Origin: Craterostigma plantagineum
Taxonomy: Eukaryota; Streptophyta; Magnoliopsida; Lamiales; Linderniaceae
NCBI GenBank assembly: GCA_027422505.1
Contig: JAPQWV010000124.1
Location: 868,001-932,000, forward strand
DNA: 64,000 nt
Direction: 5' to 3'
How positions within the stretch are numbered: position 1 is the stretch's first letter; each line of letters starts with the position of its first letter. Shown here in pieces: positions 31,707 through 43,515 of this stretch. Both the position numbers and the translations under genes were made by a program. Under the pieces are notes generated by a model. The model was not told where the DNA came from. It searched no databases and was given only the letters and a program-made list of their open reading frames with translations.

Positions 31707-32237
31707 CTCTCTAATCCTATGCTCGCTTATGATTCCTATTTATTCAACTGCTTCTCTACTGTAGTGCAGAATCTTGCACGCCTAAAGTAAGTCGAATTCG
31801 TTAAACATTCAAAATATTGTCTCGAAACAGCAAACGAAAAAGATGATAACCTTAGGTTGTCAATTCAAGAGGAAACTGAAAAATCTGATACAGTTGATAG
31901 CCTAACACCTTTTCTGGAAACTTAAAAGAAATCGATTAAAACAATGATACTCTATTTTCAGAGGGCAAAGCTAACAACTCAAACCACCACATTTTGCACC
32001 AAAAGAAACTGTATTTAAAAGCTAACATCTAACAGACACTCTTTATACTACTCCAGAAGGAAGCCGCAGCACAAGTTGTCCTACGAAAACACTAAATATC
32101 GGAATACTTACGTCAATCTATCTCTACGTAATAAAGAAAAATGTCAGAACATAAGAACAAGCAAAAAAAAAACGAACCTTTTAACGTAGTAATAGCAGAA
32201 GTCGGCTAGGATAAAAGTCTGAACAATTTCCGACACA
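31707..32237. other. Intergenic after the polyketide synthase pseudogene
   Basis: A 531-bp AT-rich interval with no recognisable gene. It leads into the inverted minisatellite. Confidence 0.4.
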
Positions 32238-32790
32238 AGAACCATCATGTGGTACTGGTGAACAGTGAAGTGGTACAAACATTTGTAGACCCATGAAGTG
32301 GTACTGTTGACCAGAGAAACTGGTACGAGAGACACATGAAGTGGTACTGTTGACACAGAGAAGTGGTACAGCATTTTGTACACCCATGAAGTGGTAACGG
32401 AAAAGTGGTACAGCAGAATTCTTTAGTGTTTCTGCAAAAATCGGGTAAATATTTGCACAAGAAACACGTAAGAATTCTTCTGTACCACTTCTCCGTTCAA
32501 CAATACCACTTCATGGGTCTACAAAATGTTGTACCACTTCTCTGTGTCAACAGTACCACTTCATGGGTCTCCCGTACCAGTTCTTCTCTGGTTAACAGTA
32601 CCACTTTATGGGTCTACAAATGTTTGTACCACTTCACTGTTCAACAGTACCACTTCATTGGTCTATAGTACCACTTCACTGTTCACCCGTACCACTTCAT
32701 GGGTCTACAGTACCACTTCACTATTCACACGTACCACTTCATGGGTCTACAGTACCATTTCATGTACAGTCTATACCACTTCTTCATGGT
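32238..32790. repeat. Inverted 21-bp minisatellite (GTACCACTTC family)
   Basis: The left half (about 32238-32415) reads as GAAGTGGTAC units and the right half (about 32482-32790) as the reverse complement GTACCACTTC, with about 65 bp between. Units alternate between a CATGGGTCTACA type and a CACTGTTCACCC or TCTGTGTCAACA type at 21-bp spacing, some with insertions. The whole could fold into a long hairpin. The same unit types occur at 12092-12258. A foldback DNA element with internal tandem repeats is the likely origin. Confidence 0.85.
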
Positions 32791-33148
32791 TGGAGAAGGC
32801 GATGGCAACTCTGTGTAATTTCCGCAACAGGCAGGGGCAAATGCGTCATTTTCTCAAAATTGGTCCTTAACTTTAAAACCAAACTTCAAATAGATCCCTA
32901 ACCCTATTTTAAACATCATCGGATCCTAAATCCTAACTAAACGAAACTATACCTTAAATCTAATTAACCGTTCTTTGTCGGGCTTTGTGCGTGATTATTA
33001 CAGCAGTTACGGATTTTTTTTTATCTTTCTATATTCTATATGATATTTATACTTGTATTTGTTGTTATATGTATCGATACGATACTCTGAAGTACCTGGT
33101 ATGGTATGACGTTAATATGTGTATATCTTGTTTATTGGTTTATTTTAA
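32791..33148. other. Intergenic between minisatellite and MITE
   Basis: A 358-bp interval with AT-rich sequence and no gene. It ends with the putative 9-bp target site TTATTTTAA (33140-33148). Confidence 0.4.
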
Positions 33149-34041
33149 GAGTAAACAACAAAAATGGTGCTTGAACTATACCACAGTTTCACTGTTGGTG
33201 CTCAAACTTTAAAATGTGCCGTTTTGGTTCTTAAACTTTGCAAAACCTGTTATTATTGGTTCCTTTACCTAAAGAACAGGTAAAAGAACGAAAAGGGAAC
33301 ATTTTTGCAAAGTTCAGGAACCAATGACACATTTAAAAGTTTAAGTACCAACGATTAGTTTTTTTATATATACATAATGTTGTGTAAAATTAATATAAAA
33401 TTCATATTTGATTACTATAAGATTTCTTTTTAATTTTTTTATTCTAAAATGTATCTCAACACAATTACACCGTAATTATGTATGCCTCTTGAAAAATAAA
33501 GAAGTTAAAAAATGTGTAAAAAAGTTTAATTGTTGTTGGTGTTATTGTAGTGGTATGCCTCGTGAAAAAAAAAATCGAAAGAAATTATTGTGGTGATCGA
33601 ATTTGAATATATTCGATTACTACGAGATTTTACTTTTTTTTATTTAAAAAAGTATCTCAACACAATTACACTGTAATTATGTATGCCTCTTGAAAAAAAA
33701 AAGAAGTTAAAAAATATGTAAAAAAATTTAATTGTTGTTGGTGTGATTTTGTTGGTATGCCTCGTGGAAAAAATCGAAAATATTATTGTGGTGATCGAAA
33801 ATGAATTTTATATTAATTAAATTAAATTCTAATTATTAGTTGCTCAAACTTTTAAATGTGCCGTTTTGGTTCCTGAACTTTGCAAAACTGTTCCATTTTA
33901 GTTCTTTTACCCGTTCTTTAGGTTAAGGAACCAATAATAACAGGTTTTGCAAAGTTTAAGAACCAAAACGGCACATTTTAAAGTTTGAGCACCAACAATG
34001 AAACTGTGGTATAATTTAAGCACCATTTTGGCCGTTTACTC
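33149..34041. mobile_element. Mutator-type MITE with long terminal inverted repeats
   Basis: The ends GAGTAAAC...GTTTACTC are the tips of inverted repeats of about 150-200 bp (GTGCCGTTTTGGTTC in both). Flanking 9-mers TTATTTTAA and TTTTTTTAA agree at eight of nine bases, the target-site length of MULEs. The interior (about 33405-33800) is a direct duplication of a unit of about 200 bp starting near GATTACTA and including TATCTCAACACAATTACAC. There is no coding capacity. Confidence 0.85.
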
Positions 34042-34550
34042 TTTTTTTAATGACCTTTTTTTACAATAAAATAGATTTAAATTGATTAAAAAAATAATTA
34101 ATTGAGCATTTTCGTGGTCTTATGAACCAATCTCGGGCCCAATATGGTTTGAGTGAGTTTCCACATCAAATGTCATTTTACTCATTTTATAGCACTTTCA
34201 GTTCATATGGGTTCTTTCTATCGAACTTCAAATTTTACTCTGAGGTGATTTTCGATTATCTGGGCTTATAATCATCATGACAGAAAAAGGTGGTTGTTTG
34301 GGACTGGGAGTGGGAGCTTATTAGTTAGTTCTAAAAAGCATATACATAAGTTACAAACAACATCAAGTCTTCCAATTCAATCCTCATATGAATACATCGA
34401 CCAAAGCCTCCTTAGCTTAGTTAAGGAAAGGCCCTGGCTTAGTAACAAAAGAGTTTACGATAACGCTGTTACGAAACAGTATTAGCTTCAATACATAAAA
34501 TAAAAGCTTATGTACCACCAACAACAATGTGTGCTCGAAAAAAGACCCAC
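34042..34550. other. Intergenic, 3' flank of ATP phosphoribosyltransferase
   Basis: A 509-bp interval between the MITE and the HISN1 stop codon. It includes the presumed 3' UTR. No repeat was recognised. Confidence 0.45.
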
Positions 34551-34646
34551 CTAAAGTCCCAAGTTGGACAAAAGTTGGCGCCACCTTGGAGTCTCCTCGT
34601 CGAAAATGTATGTCAGCGGAGAGATTAGAACACCGATACCACCAAT

Positions 34647-34688
<42 letters not shown>

Positions 34689-37551
34689 TGAATAAACTAC
34701 AAAGCCACAATTTGGAGGAAAATTACAAGAGAACTTGTGTATATAAACATGTAAGCTGAAAGGGAAAGGGAGTTTCAGAAATCCGATAAGCACAGAGGAA
34801 AACCAACCATGGTTATAATCCATGTTATCGAAGATCGTTTGATTCATTGGGAAAAAGTAAAATTCACTTACCGCCCTAAGCTGACGAACGGATTTGTAAA
34901 GAGCTTTCTTTGGTACACAGATAACCATTGCATAATAATCTGCTACTACTTTCCCATCTCGCTTGCAGAAAACGGGGCTAACAGTGGGTCCCTACATCAG
35001 CAACCAAACCACGAAAAAGGATGAAATAGGAGAAGAATGACACCTCATTCGGACAAGTCTGACTGATAAACACCAACTACTAGGCATCTTTTCTTCTTCC
35101 AATTCTTCTTTCAGGACAAAATTAACTAACCTATATTGTTTATTATGAATAGATTAGGTTAGCATATATCACGTTAGATGGTTTGGGAAATCAGATGGTA
35201 TCTCAGTAGGATATATTTGACAATCAATAGGCTAGAATTGTGAGAACCAGAGACTTTGTACTCGGTAATCATTATTACTTTTCATGTATTTATCACAGCC
35301 CACATAGTTCTATATGATACATAGGACCAACCTGCAAGCCAGATAAAGACGGTTGGCTGAGCACGCGTTCAGCCACTTCCTCTGCACTGCTTCCCCTCAT
35401 ATTGGCCGTGACCTACCATTAAACACTGAATAACAAAAACAAAGAAACTGTGCAACTGTAATGTAAAATGATATGTTGATTCTCACCGTGAACTGACCAG
35501 CAGCCTTTAAATGTGCCTCCAGTCTTTCGAGCATTTCGTGGGTGACATCAAGCACTCCCTTTCGCTTAATCAATGACTTTCTGCTTGCTACAAGAGTGGC
35601 CTGAAACGTAACATTCATGTAATTGTTTGGGACCAGTTAAACAATTTCCTCTAACATTGATTAAATTATTTGGAACAGCATGCTGTCTCTTCGGAAGGAT
35701 TTAAGAATGGCCATTCGATATCATGGAGATGATCAATACTCAGGATGAATCGAAAAAACCTTATATTTGAAATATTACAGCTTCAAATGCGGGAGAACAG
35801 ACTGAAGCAATTACCTGACTTTCCAAGATAATTCCACCTTCAATTTCTTTTAAGTTATTTTCTCTTAGCGTGGTTCCACTGCTTACAAGATCTATGATAG
35901 CATCAGCTATCCCCATCTAAAAGACAAAGAAGCAATATTAGCATTAGCGTGACAAAGAAGCAATAATTCGGGTGTTGCTGTTGTGCTGTAAGTGGGATAT
36001 TCACTAGGTATAATACTTACAGCAGGAGCTGCTTCTAGAGCCCCATCAGCAGTTGAAAAAGTAACATGATTCAACCCATTCTCCTTAAGAAACTTAGGAC
36101 CCAACTGCAACAAAAAGAATGCATGATAGTGTATTAATACAATAAAATAAAATCAGAGAAAAAAAGCATATAGCTTACATATGAGAAGCCAGTCGCAATT
36201 CTCAGAGGCTTGTCTGGTGTCCATTGAGGCATCTGGGCGAGCTCTTTCAAAGAATTTACATTCTCATATATGCCATACTGGGGAATCTGAAAAGATTAAG
36301 ACTACTCATCAAACAACTTGATGCTAAACGAATGAATATAATAAGCGGAAAAAGGATACAGGATATGAAGACAGTAGCAGATAAGTCACTCACTGCAAGT
36401 GATAAACGACAATCTCCATAATCAAGAGCATCATGAATGAGGATAAGATCTTCATTCCCCTGTGACAAGAACCAGAGAATGGGTCATAATAACCCAACTA
36501 AGTTTTATATCGTTAAATCAACTCACAAATCCTAACTGGAACGTTAAAAGAAAAAGAAAGGTTCATGAAAGCCAAGTGTTCAAAACTTGCATTTACTTCA
36601 ACAGTATGCGAATGTGAGAATGAGATATACTTGAAGTTTGACATTAGAAGACTGGTCAAAACCACCATACACAGCACTCAAACATCTGAAAATCAAAGGT
36701 CACGATAATAGAAAACACTCGGTTGCATGTGCCTACTCAGAAACTCAAACAAGGAGCCCTTAAACTTTTACCTGCCCATATTCGTATACCGTGTCCAAAC
36801 CAACAATTCCAAGGTCCAAATCTCCAGACACCAGCTTCCTGACAATGTCCTTTGGCCTTTGAAACCATACTTCCAAATTTGAAATCTGTGACAGCGAAAT
36901 AGCAGCCAACATTCAATTGGAAGTCATATAAAAAAAGCTTACGTCCAATACAACGAGAGAAATAATCTGCTGGAACAAACTGTTAAACAACACACCGTCT
37001 TTAAGCCAGACCACATTCCACTAGCTAACAAGTAACAATAAAGCTGGCATAGATATGAGCACTAGTTATGTCAAAGAAAAAGTTGAAGAAAAATCACCTG
37101 AGGGATATCAGCAACATACTGACGTGGATTCACTTGTCTCACTGACATTTGACAATCCTTCATCCCAGGGGAAAAAAGTCAACATCACAGAAAGAAGAAA
37201 GCTACGAATAAACAGATCATACAAGTACCAGAAGGCAGATACGCAGAGACATAAAGTTAGGCAAAAAGCAGTCCAATTTTGCTAAAGTGTAGCCATACCA
37301 AAACAGTATAAACTCGTAATTACCTTCAGAAGATCGAGTGTATCAGTGGACATTCGCCCCTTGCTCGGAAGCCCAAGTCTGACCACACTCCTCTCGAACG
37401 TCGTCGTATCAACAGCATTCTCTCTCTGAACCGGCGACGTTATCGAGCTGCACGTGACGGCGAACTTGACTAAAAGACGCTGATTGCTCGTCGACAAGTG
37501 CGAGTTCGAAGTCGGCGGCGACTGTAGGAAAATCGTACGGAGAGCCGCCAT
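34551..37551 (-). CDS. HISN1: ATP phosphoribosyltransferase, plastid (first step of histidine synthesis)
   Basis: Eleven exons join without a break into 390 residues; every junction is phase 0. Exons on the minus strand start at 37551, 37157, 36885, 36459, 36286, 36104, 35916, 35600, 35412, 34991 and 34646. The first ~60 residues ([20 protein letters not shown] onward) are Ser/Thr-rich and fit a chloroplast transit peptide. Then follow [73 protein letters not shown] and [14 protein letters not shown], and the C-terminal regulatory domain ending [17 protein letters not shown]. The enzyme condenses ATP with PRPP and is feedback-inhibited by histidine through that domain. The last intron's polypyrimidine tract is a (CT)n microsatellite. 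It shares a 271-bp divergent promoter region with UBLCP1. Confidence 0.96.
34649..34683 (-). repeat. (CT)n microsatellite serving as a 3' splice-site pyrimidine tract
   Basis: On the minus strand about 17 CT repeats run directly into CAG|ATTGG, the acceptor of the last HISN1 exon, so the microsatellite is the polypyrimidine tract of that intron. Confidence 0.85.
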
Positions 37552-37822
37552 TATTGCTCCACTCTTCGTTGATGCGAAGGGGCACACAATAGCTGTATAT
37601 GTAAGACAAGAGAGAGAGAGAGGAGAGAGAGAGATTTGTGAAGAGACGAACGTCGCCGTTCTTATGTCGAGACTCGGGTGAAATACCGAATATGCACCCA
37701 CTCGATTTTACGTATTCGAATAAATAAAAATAATTTGGAAAAAAAAAAAAGAATACATAAAAATAATAAAAATATAACCCCCGACCTCATTGACGGACAA
37801 GTACTAAGCTTTCCTCTCAAAT
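37552..37822. promoter_or_regulatory. Divergent promoter region HISN1 / UBLCP1
   Basis: Only 271 bp separate the two start codons. The region holds a GA-rich repeat (37610-37634) on the HISN1 side and an AT-rich core. No TATA box is clear. Shared regulation is possible but not shown. Confidence 0.5.
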
Positions 37823-40010
37823 ATGTCGGCCGAAACGTCGTCGTGCGATTCGACGTCAGTAGCGTCTTCCTCGACGGTGGAGGAGCTTACGCTGACGGTG
37901 AAATGGAGCGGGAAAGAGTACACTGTTAGGGTTTGCGGCGACGACACGGTGGGCGAGTTGAAGCGCCGGATATGCGAGGTCACAAACGTCTTGCCCAAAA
38001 GGCAGAAGCTTCTGTACCCGAAAGTGGGCTCGAAGCTCGCCGATGATTCTCTGCTCTTGTCTCAGATTCCGCTGAAAGCATCTCTTAAGATGACTATGAT
38101 GGGGTAATTAATTCCTTAGATGATCCGGGGCCTGGCATATGAGTGACTTAAGTTTGGCCTATTTTCTGAGTTTGAACTATGATTTCTTCACTCGGATTTG
38201 GTTAAATTGTAGTTTGAGGCATTTGTGGTACTCTAATTTAAGATTGATTTTTAGGTCAAGATTGTGGCAAATGTAACGTGATGGTCTCATAAGATGATGT
38301 TAGAATTGACTTGAAAGCCTCCAATTTTCTTTCTATACTCTGTCGGATAGCTGTTTGAAATTGGTGATTGAATCGATAAAGAAAGTTTCTGATTGATGCT
38401 ATTTAATGGATTCAATTAAGATTCTGAAGTAGACTTCTGCTGCTTACAGTGACGTGAGAATGGCTGTAGTATGTTTTTACTTTTTGTATGTGTGTGTGTG
38501 TAATTGGGAAGATAAGCGACTGATGAGCTATGGCTGTAATGAAAAATCACTCGCTTTTTTTTCATGTTTTTGCTCACTCAGAGGAGTGAGTTTTGTGTTG
38601 GTGATTTAAATGCCTAGGCCTTTATCATCAAACAACAATACAGTTCTTTCATTTTTCTACAATACGTGATTTTGTTTACTTTTATCTTTATGGTCTTTGA
38701 ATCAGCAGCTATGTTTTCTTCTATTTGCATAGACTTTTAACCCCAATATGGTTCCTTACATGAGTATGAAGATTATTTGACATTGTTCTCTGGGATTTAT
38801 AGGACCGTTGAAGATGAGATAATTGTGGATCCCGTTGACACTCCTGAGGTGGTTGATGATTTTGAAATTGGACAAGATGAGGAGGTGGACATCAAAGATA
38901 AAGAAGTCAATAAGCAAAAATTGAGACGTCGTGTTGAACAATACAAAGTAATCACATTCTGTTTCTAACTTCTTTTTTTTAAAAAGATTTGGGCTTGACG
39001 TTATCTTTTCCTTCTAGATTGAACTCCGTAATCCCTGTCGGAAAGGTAAAAAGCTACTCGTCCTTGACATCGACTACACTCTGTTTGACCACCGCTCTAC
39101 AGCTGAGAACCCTTTACAGCTGATGCGCCCTTGTAAGTGTTCCTTATATTAAAGAACTTTCTCTTTCTTTTTCGTTCCTCTCGTTTCTTGTAATTGTTTC
39201 ATTCTCTCTTAACAGATCTGCACGAATTTCTCACGGCTGCCTATGCTGAATATGATATCATGATATGGTCTGCTACCAGGTTGGTTTATTTTTTAGTCAT
39301 CAATTCTGTGAATTACAATTTGTTCAACTATAACATACTTGCTGTTGCATTTTGTCCTGGTTGTTAAACTGAAAACTTTAATTGAATGATGTCCAAAGTT
39401 ATGCAGTGTGCACTAAAAAGGTGGATTACCCATTTGAATGTACAATTTTTCATAAACGCACATTGTGATGATGTCTGAATTCTCTGTACAATATTGCAGC
39501 ATGAAATGGGTTGAACTAAAGATGGGTCAGCTTGGTGTGCTGAACAATTCATCCTACAAAATCACAGCCCTTCTCGACCACATGGCGATGATCACCGTTC
39601 AGTCAGATACTCGCGGAGTCTTTGATTGCAAGCCACTTGGCTTGATTTGGGCACATTTTCCCGAGGTATGTATAAGCTATTCTCTCACATAAAATCACTT
39701 GAATGTTCTGTTCTTTGAACACCATATTACATATTTTTGTGCCATAACTTGCCTTTTCCAACCAGTATTATGGACCCCACAACACGATAATGTTCGACGA
39801 TCTGAGAAGAAATTTCGTCATGAACCCTCAGAACGGTTGATCATAAGGCCGTTCAGAAAAGCGCATGCGAACCGAGACAGTGATAGGGAACTTGTGAAGC
39901 TGACGCAGTATTTGCTTGCCATAGCTGAGCTCGACGATCTCAGCGTCCTCGATCACAAGAATTGGGAAACGCACAACGAGGATGGTTTCAAGCGACGAAG
40001 GCATGCATGA
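37823..40010 (+). CDS. UBLCP1: Ubiquitin-like domain CTD phosphatase 1 (one frameshift in last exon)
   Basis: Six exons (37823-38103, 38803-38947, 39018-39132, 39216-39279, 39500-39665, 39766-40010) cover 339 codons with one base missing. Exon 1 holds a ubiquitin-like domain ([37 protein letters not shown]). The FCP/SCP phosphatase domain follows, with the catalytic DxDxT in [31 protein letters not shown], and [20 protein letters not shown]. The family dephosphorylates RNA polymerase II CTD and nuclear 26S proteasomes. In the last exon the frame hits TGA at 39838 just after NPQNG, while [19 protein letters not shown] continues one frame over. A single base is missing at about 39835-39837. The last ~57 residues are therefore lost unless this is a sequence error. 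Confidence 0.92.
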
Positions 40011-40409
40011 GTAATGGTAATTGTTACGCACATTTTATCTATTTATCGTTCCCTTTTCATTATGACTAGATGAAATAATAAGAATGTCTATGTAGAATTG
40101 CTGTTTTCTGATGGATTGTTTTTTTTTTTGCATATAATGCATGGAGACGTTGAAGTATATACTAAAATCCATAGATTAAGCACTACCACAGGTCTTTTAA
40201 AACAGCACTTTGTTGGGCAAATCAAAAGTCGAACGAACGAACGAAGTAAACTTACTAGAGATTACAGCTTCTTAGAGTCCAAATGAGAAACAAACACACT
40301 ATGGAAACCACAAACATGCAATGTTCTTTATTTGTCATCTTCGGCCAAACGGAAGATGAACTTTATTAAGGGGCTAAGGTAGGCAATCCAATGAAATTTC
40401 CGGCCAAGA
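40011..40409. other. Intergenic between convergent UBLCP1 and bZIP genes
   Basis: A 399-bp interval with both 3' flanks. Nothing else was recognised. Confidence 0.5.
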
Positions 40410-41491
40410 TTACTCTTTCTTAACAGAAATGGGGCTCAAACCGAGATTAGCAAACAGTTGACCGAAATTTATGTTGGCACGGCGATGGCTTGAAGAGGCT
40501 TGTGGCTGTTTCTGTTTTTCTTCCAACAATCGAAGCCTTTTGATCTCCCTCTCCAAAACCTCGTTCTCATCTGCGAAAACGCGAAGTTGTCATAATTCCG
40601 AAAAAAACTTTCAGAAAAGGAAGGGTTTTTTTGCAATGAAACGAAGGACAAAAAGTGAACAGCAATCGCATCATAAACGTACACTGCCTGATAAGCTGTG
40701 CCTGGGATAAGCTCTCAAGATGCATTGCCATTGCTTCGTTCTGCATTCTCAGGACGGCGTTCTTCTGCCTGCGAGTTTCTATCTCAGCACGAATTTCAGC
40801 ACAAGTCGCCTGCAGTTTTTACAAAATAAAAGAATTAAGTTACATATAAATGCAAAAAAAACTACGCTAAGCTGGGCTCAAAGGAAGGAGGGTTTTAGAC
40901 TCGCCTGTAGAGTTTGGATTACTCTTTCCAGTTCGGCTATGTACTGATGTTTTCTAACACGTGAACGCTGAGCATATCGCCTACACAAGACATGTTACGA
41001 GACATATTTTTAAAAGAGGCATCTGTGTTCTATCTATGAGTAAAAGCACATAAGAACCCAAAAGATAAATCGATATTTAAGAGCCAAGAAACAACATTTA
41101 AAGGTATATTAACTTACTGCCTGGCAAGTCTTGCCCCAGCTTCGGGGGAGTTAGCATGAATCACATCCTTCTTCTCAGAAGATAATGGAGTTATTACACT
41201 GCCGTTGAGCTTGCCATAATCATGAGCCACATAGTCCATTCCCAGGTTGGCCTTTCCAATGTATGCGAAGGAATCGCTCGACGAACGGCGATGAGCTCCT
41301 CTTTGGACAGGAAATTCTGGTTCGTCGAGGAGTTCATCGAGCCATGAAGGTTTTTCTACCAAGAAGCTTTCAGACGAAGCGCGGTGGTGGCGGGAATTCA
41401 TGCATGGGAATGGACTTTTTGGAGGTAAATGTGAAGTTTTCGCATTGTTCATGATGGTTCCGATGTTGTCTTGTCCCATTGCGGTAGACAT
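40410..41491 (-). CDS. bZIP-family protein (At4g06598/At1g58110 type) with atypical basic region
   Basis: Four exons (41491-41118, 40980-40905, 40809-40683, 40570-40410) give 245 residues. The N-terminal half has the family phosphosite-like motifs PPKSPFPCMNSRHHRASSES, PSWLDELLDEPEFPV and HRRSSSDSFAY. The basic region RLARQRYAQRSRVRK leads into a zipper beginning YIAELERVIQTLQA and continuing to LESLSQAQLIRQYENEV. The asparagine invariant in most bZIP basic regions (NxxxQ... in NRQSAQRSR) is replaced by Arg. I recall the plant branch it resembles as likewise lacking it. DNA binding may therefore be weak or heterodimer-dependent. Intron 2 has a GC donor (CAG|GCGAGT), and the frame is kept only with this GC-AG junction. 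The 5' UTR may extend upstream of 41491 with introns. Confidence 0.88.
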
Positions 41492-43114
41492 AACTTAAAA
41501 AAAAAAACCACGTCAAAGGATGCAAAAACGAGACAGAGTAGTCGAAGAAGAATCTTCTGCCGAATTACTAATTCAATTATGCTCCACAGTAAAAGATCTC
41601 ATTTCTGCACTCAAAATCTTGGTCATAAACCGTGCTCAAGACAAGATCGGACAAAGCAGAACTGCAATTACAAGATGAAACGTTAGCGGCAGTGAAGAAG
41701 AAAATTAACACAAACCTCAATGATTGCAGTAAAGATTTTGCTTCCTTAAACAAAGTGAGCCTCTTCAGTACTCTGCTTTCTCGAGGCTCGGCCTTCTTAT
41801 AGTGCATCTCCTCACACTGCATGCAACCCACCTGGCAATTTATGGTGGAAAGTAAAGAGGCCATTAAGTTAGAGATTTCAACGACTCAACATTTAATGTC
41901 TTGGTGTACCTCATTCCGCTACCTTCAAGTTTGTCGACTTGCGTTAAATGGAGTCCTTTAACACTACGACGCGTGTCTGAGGAGGCCATTTACCAACCCA
42001 TTCCCACCTCACTCGGTCACCTAACAAGCAAATATAGGCTCTCTATTCATCAGAAAATTTAATTTGAATAAGCATTAGAAACTAACATACCTCTATGAGC
42101 CATTCAACCAAACCACAAATGGCAAGTCGCTCGTACTCAGACTATGGATTCAAGTTAAGACCAGTGGGCTCAGTGGCCCGTCTGAATTCGATCGCATTCA
42201 AGCAAAAGCTAGTCTAACTTTCTGTTTTCAAAGATGGAGTCCTTCAAAAGTGACAAGGTGGGAATTTTTTTTGGTCCTGTTATTGCTTGCAAAAGGCTTA
42301 ACAGATATGAACCTGACGAAGCACTCTTACAAAACACAATAGCTCAAAGAATACTAACAGGAAAGTCCACCCACACCATTACAGCCATACATATACGAGC
42401 GACCAACGAATCCTAAACCAAGTTAAATCCAACATAGAAAGATCTTTTTACTCACAAAACATGCTCATATGTACCATGGATCAAATAGTACATAAAACTG
42501 ATTCCCCGTAAAGATTGGAAACGGAGATTCTGACACAATGTGATTTTCCTGGTAAAAACAGATATAGAGAGCGCAAAGAACTCAAAAAATGTATCCCTGT
42601 ATACTTTACTTCTCTCGGTGGATAACATCCTTTCCCATTTAAACCAAGCGATTTAGCTAAAACAACAAGCGACCTTATTACAATTTCAACGAATGAGGAA
42701 GAGATGCAACTAAAACGAATGAGAAAATTTTACAATCCTCAAGAAATGGAATGCATCCAATTGAAGCTGAGCTCGACGCTAGTTTTCGAATTTAGAGATT
42801 ACTGATTCACAGTCAACTTCAACAATCACTGTTTTTTTTTTCCAATTCCTTTGTAACGCAAGTACCATCGCCCATGGAGCTCCTAAAGCTTCAACAACTT
42901 CTTGTGTATGCATTACTTGTTCCCAAAATCAATCGATAGCCATCCATCCATCGTCGCAAAATGGAGTATAAGCATGCAAAGGAGTCGCCCTTTTAAATCC
43001 ATGTGCTGCCCTCACAAATTTCCTCCGTCATCATCAAACAAGTATAAAAGGGCTCTTTCGTGATCGAAACGGCAATGACCGAAAATGTCCTGTTTTGTTG
43101 ATATAAGGTGTATC
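41492..43114. other. Intergenic and probable bZIP 5' UTR region
   Basis: About 1.6 kb with no convincing coding sequence on either strand. The part near 41.5-42.2 kb may contain bZIP 5' UTR exons and introns. No tRNA-like or repeat structure was recognised. Confidence 0.4.
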
Positions 43115-43515
43115 TAAAAAAATAGTCATTCTCATTTATATAAAAAAAATTTGCAAGTCAGACCAACGTCAAAAAAATTTTCATTTAAATACTCGTTCGA
43201 TTGTGTTTATCATTTTCCCAGTCTTGATGTACCTTTTTGTATGTGTATTAAGTATCATGTCACGCATTTATATGGTACCCACATATGGTACATATACACG
43301 GTCTATATAGTACCATAGTGTGTTATATGATGTACCATTTTCTCACTGTTATGTACCACAGTATGTTTCCCTATGGTACCTAAATATTGTCTATGACGTA
43401 CTTGCGACGGAATGGGTACCAATGTGCAAAAATTTTATTCTAACAGGTATCTGCATATAAAAAAAACCTGACAGGGGTCTGACTTGCGAATTTTTATATA
43501 AATGCGTATTTTTCT
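43115..43515. mobile_element. MITE with ~45-bp terminal inverted repeats and internal GTACC motifs
   Basis: The left end (CATTTATATAAAAAAAATTT, then GCAAGTCAGACC) and right end (reverse complement CATTTATATAAAAATT, then CGCAAGTCAGACC) are inverted repeats. The interior repeats ATGGTACC/GTACCAT-like words many times. It is non-coding. The terminal CTGACAGG...TTGC segment resembles sequence at about 11960-12000 next to the 21-bp minisatellite, suggesting one family. Confidence 0.7.

Noticed and set aside
41492..43114. Possible extra gene in the 1.6-kb gap
   Set aside because: No ORF above about 95 residues, no domain, and no consistent splice pattern; likely bZIP 5' UTR and intergenic DNA.
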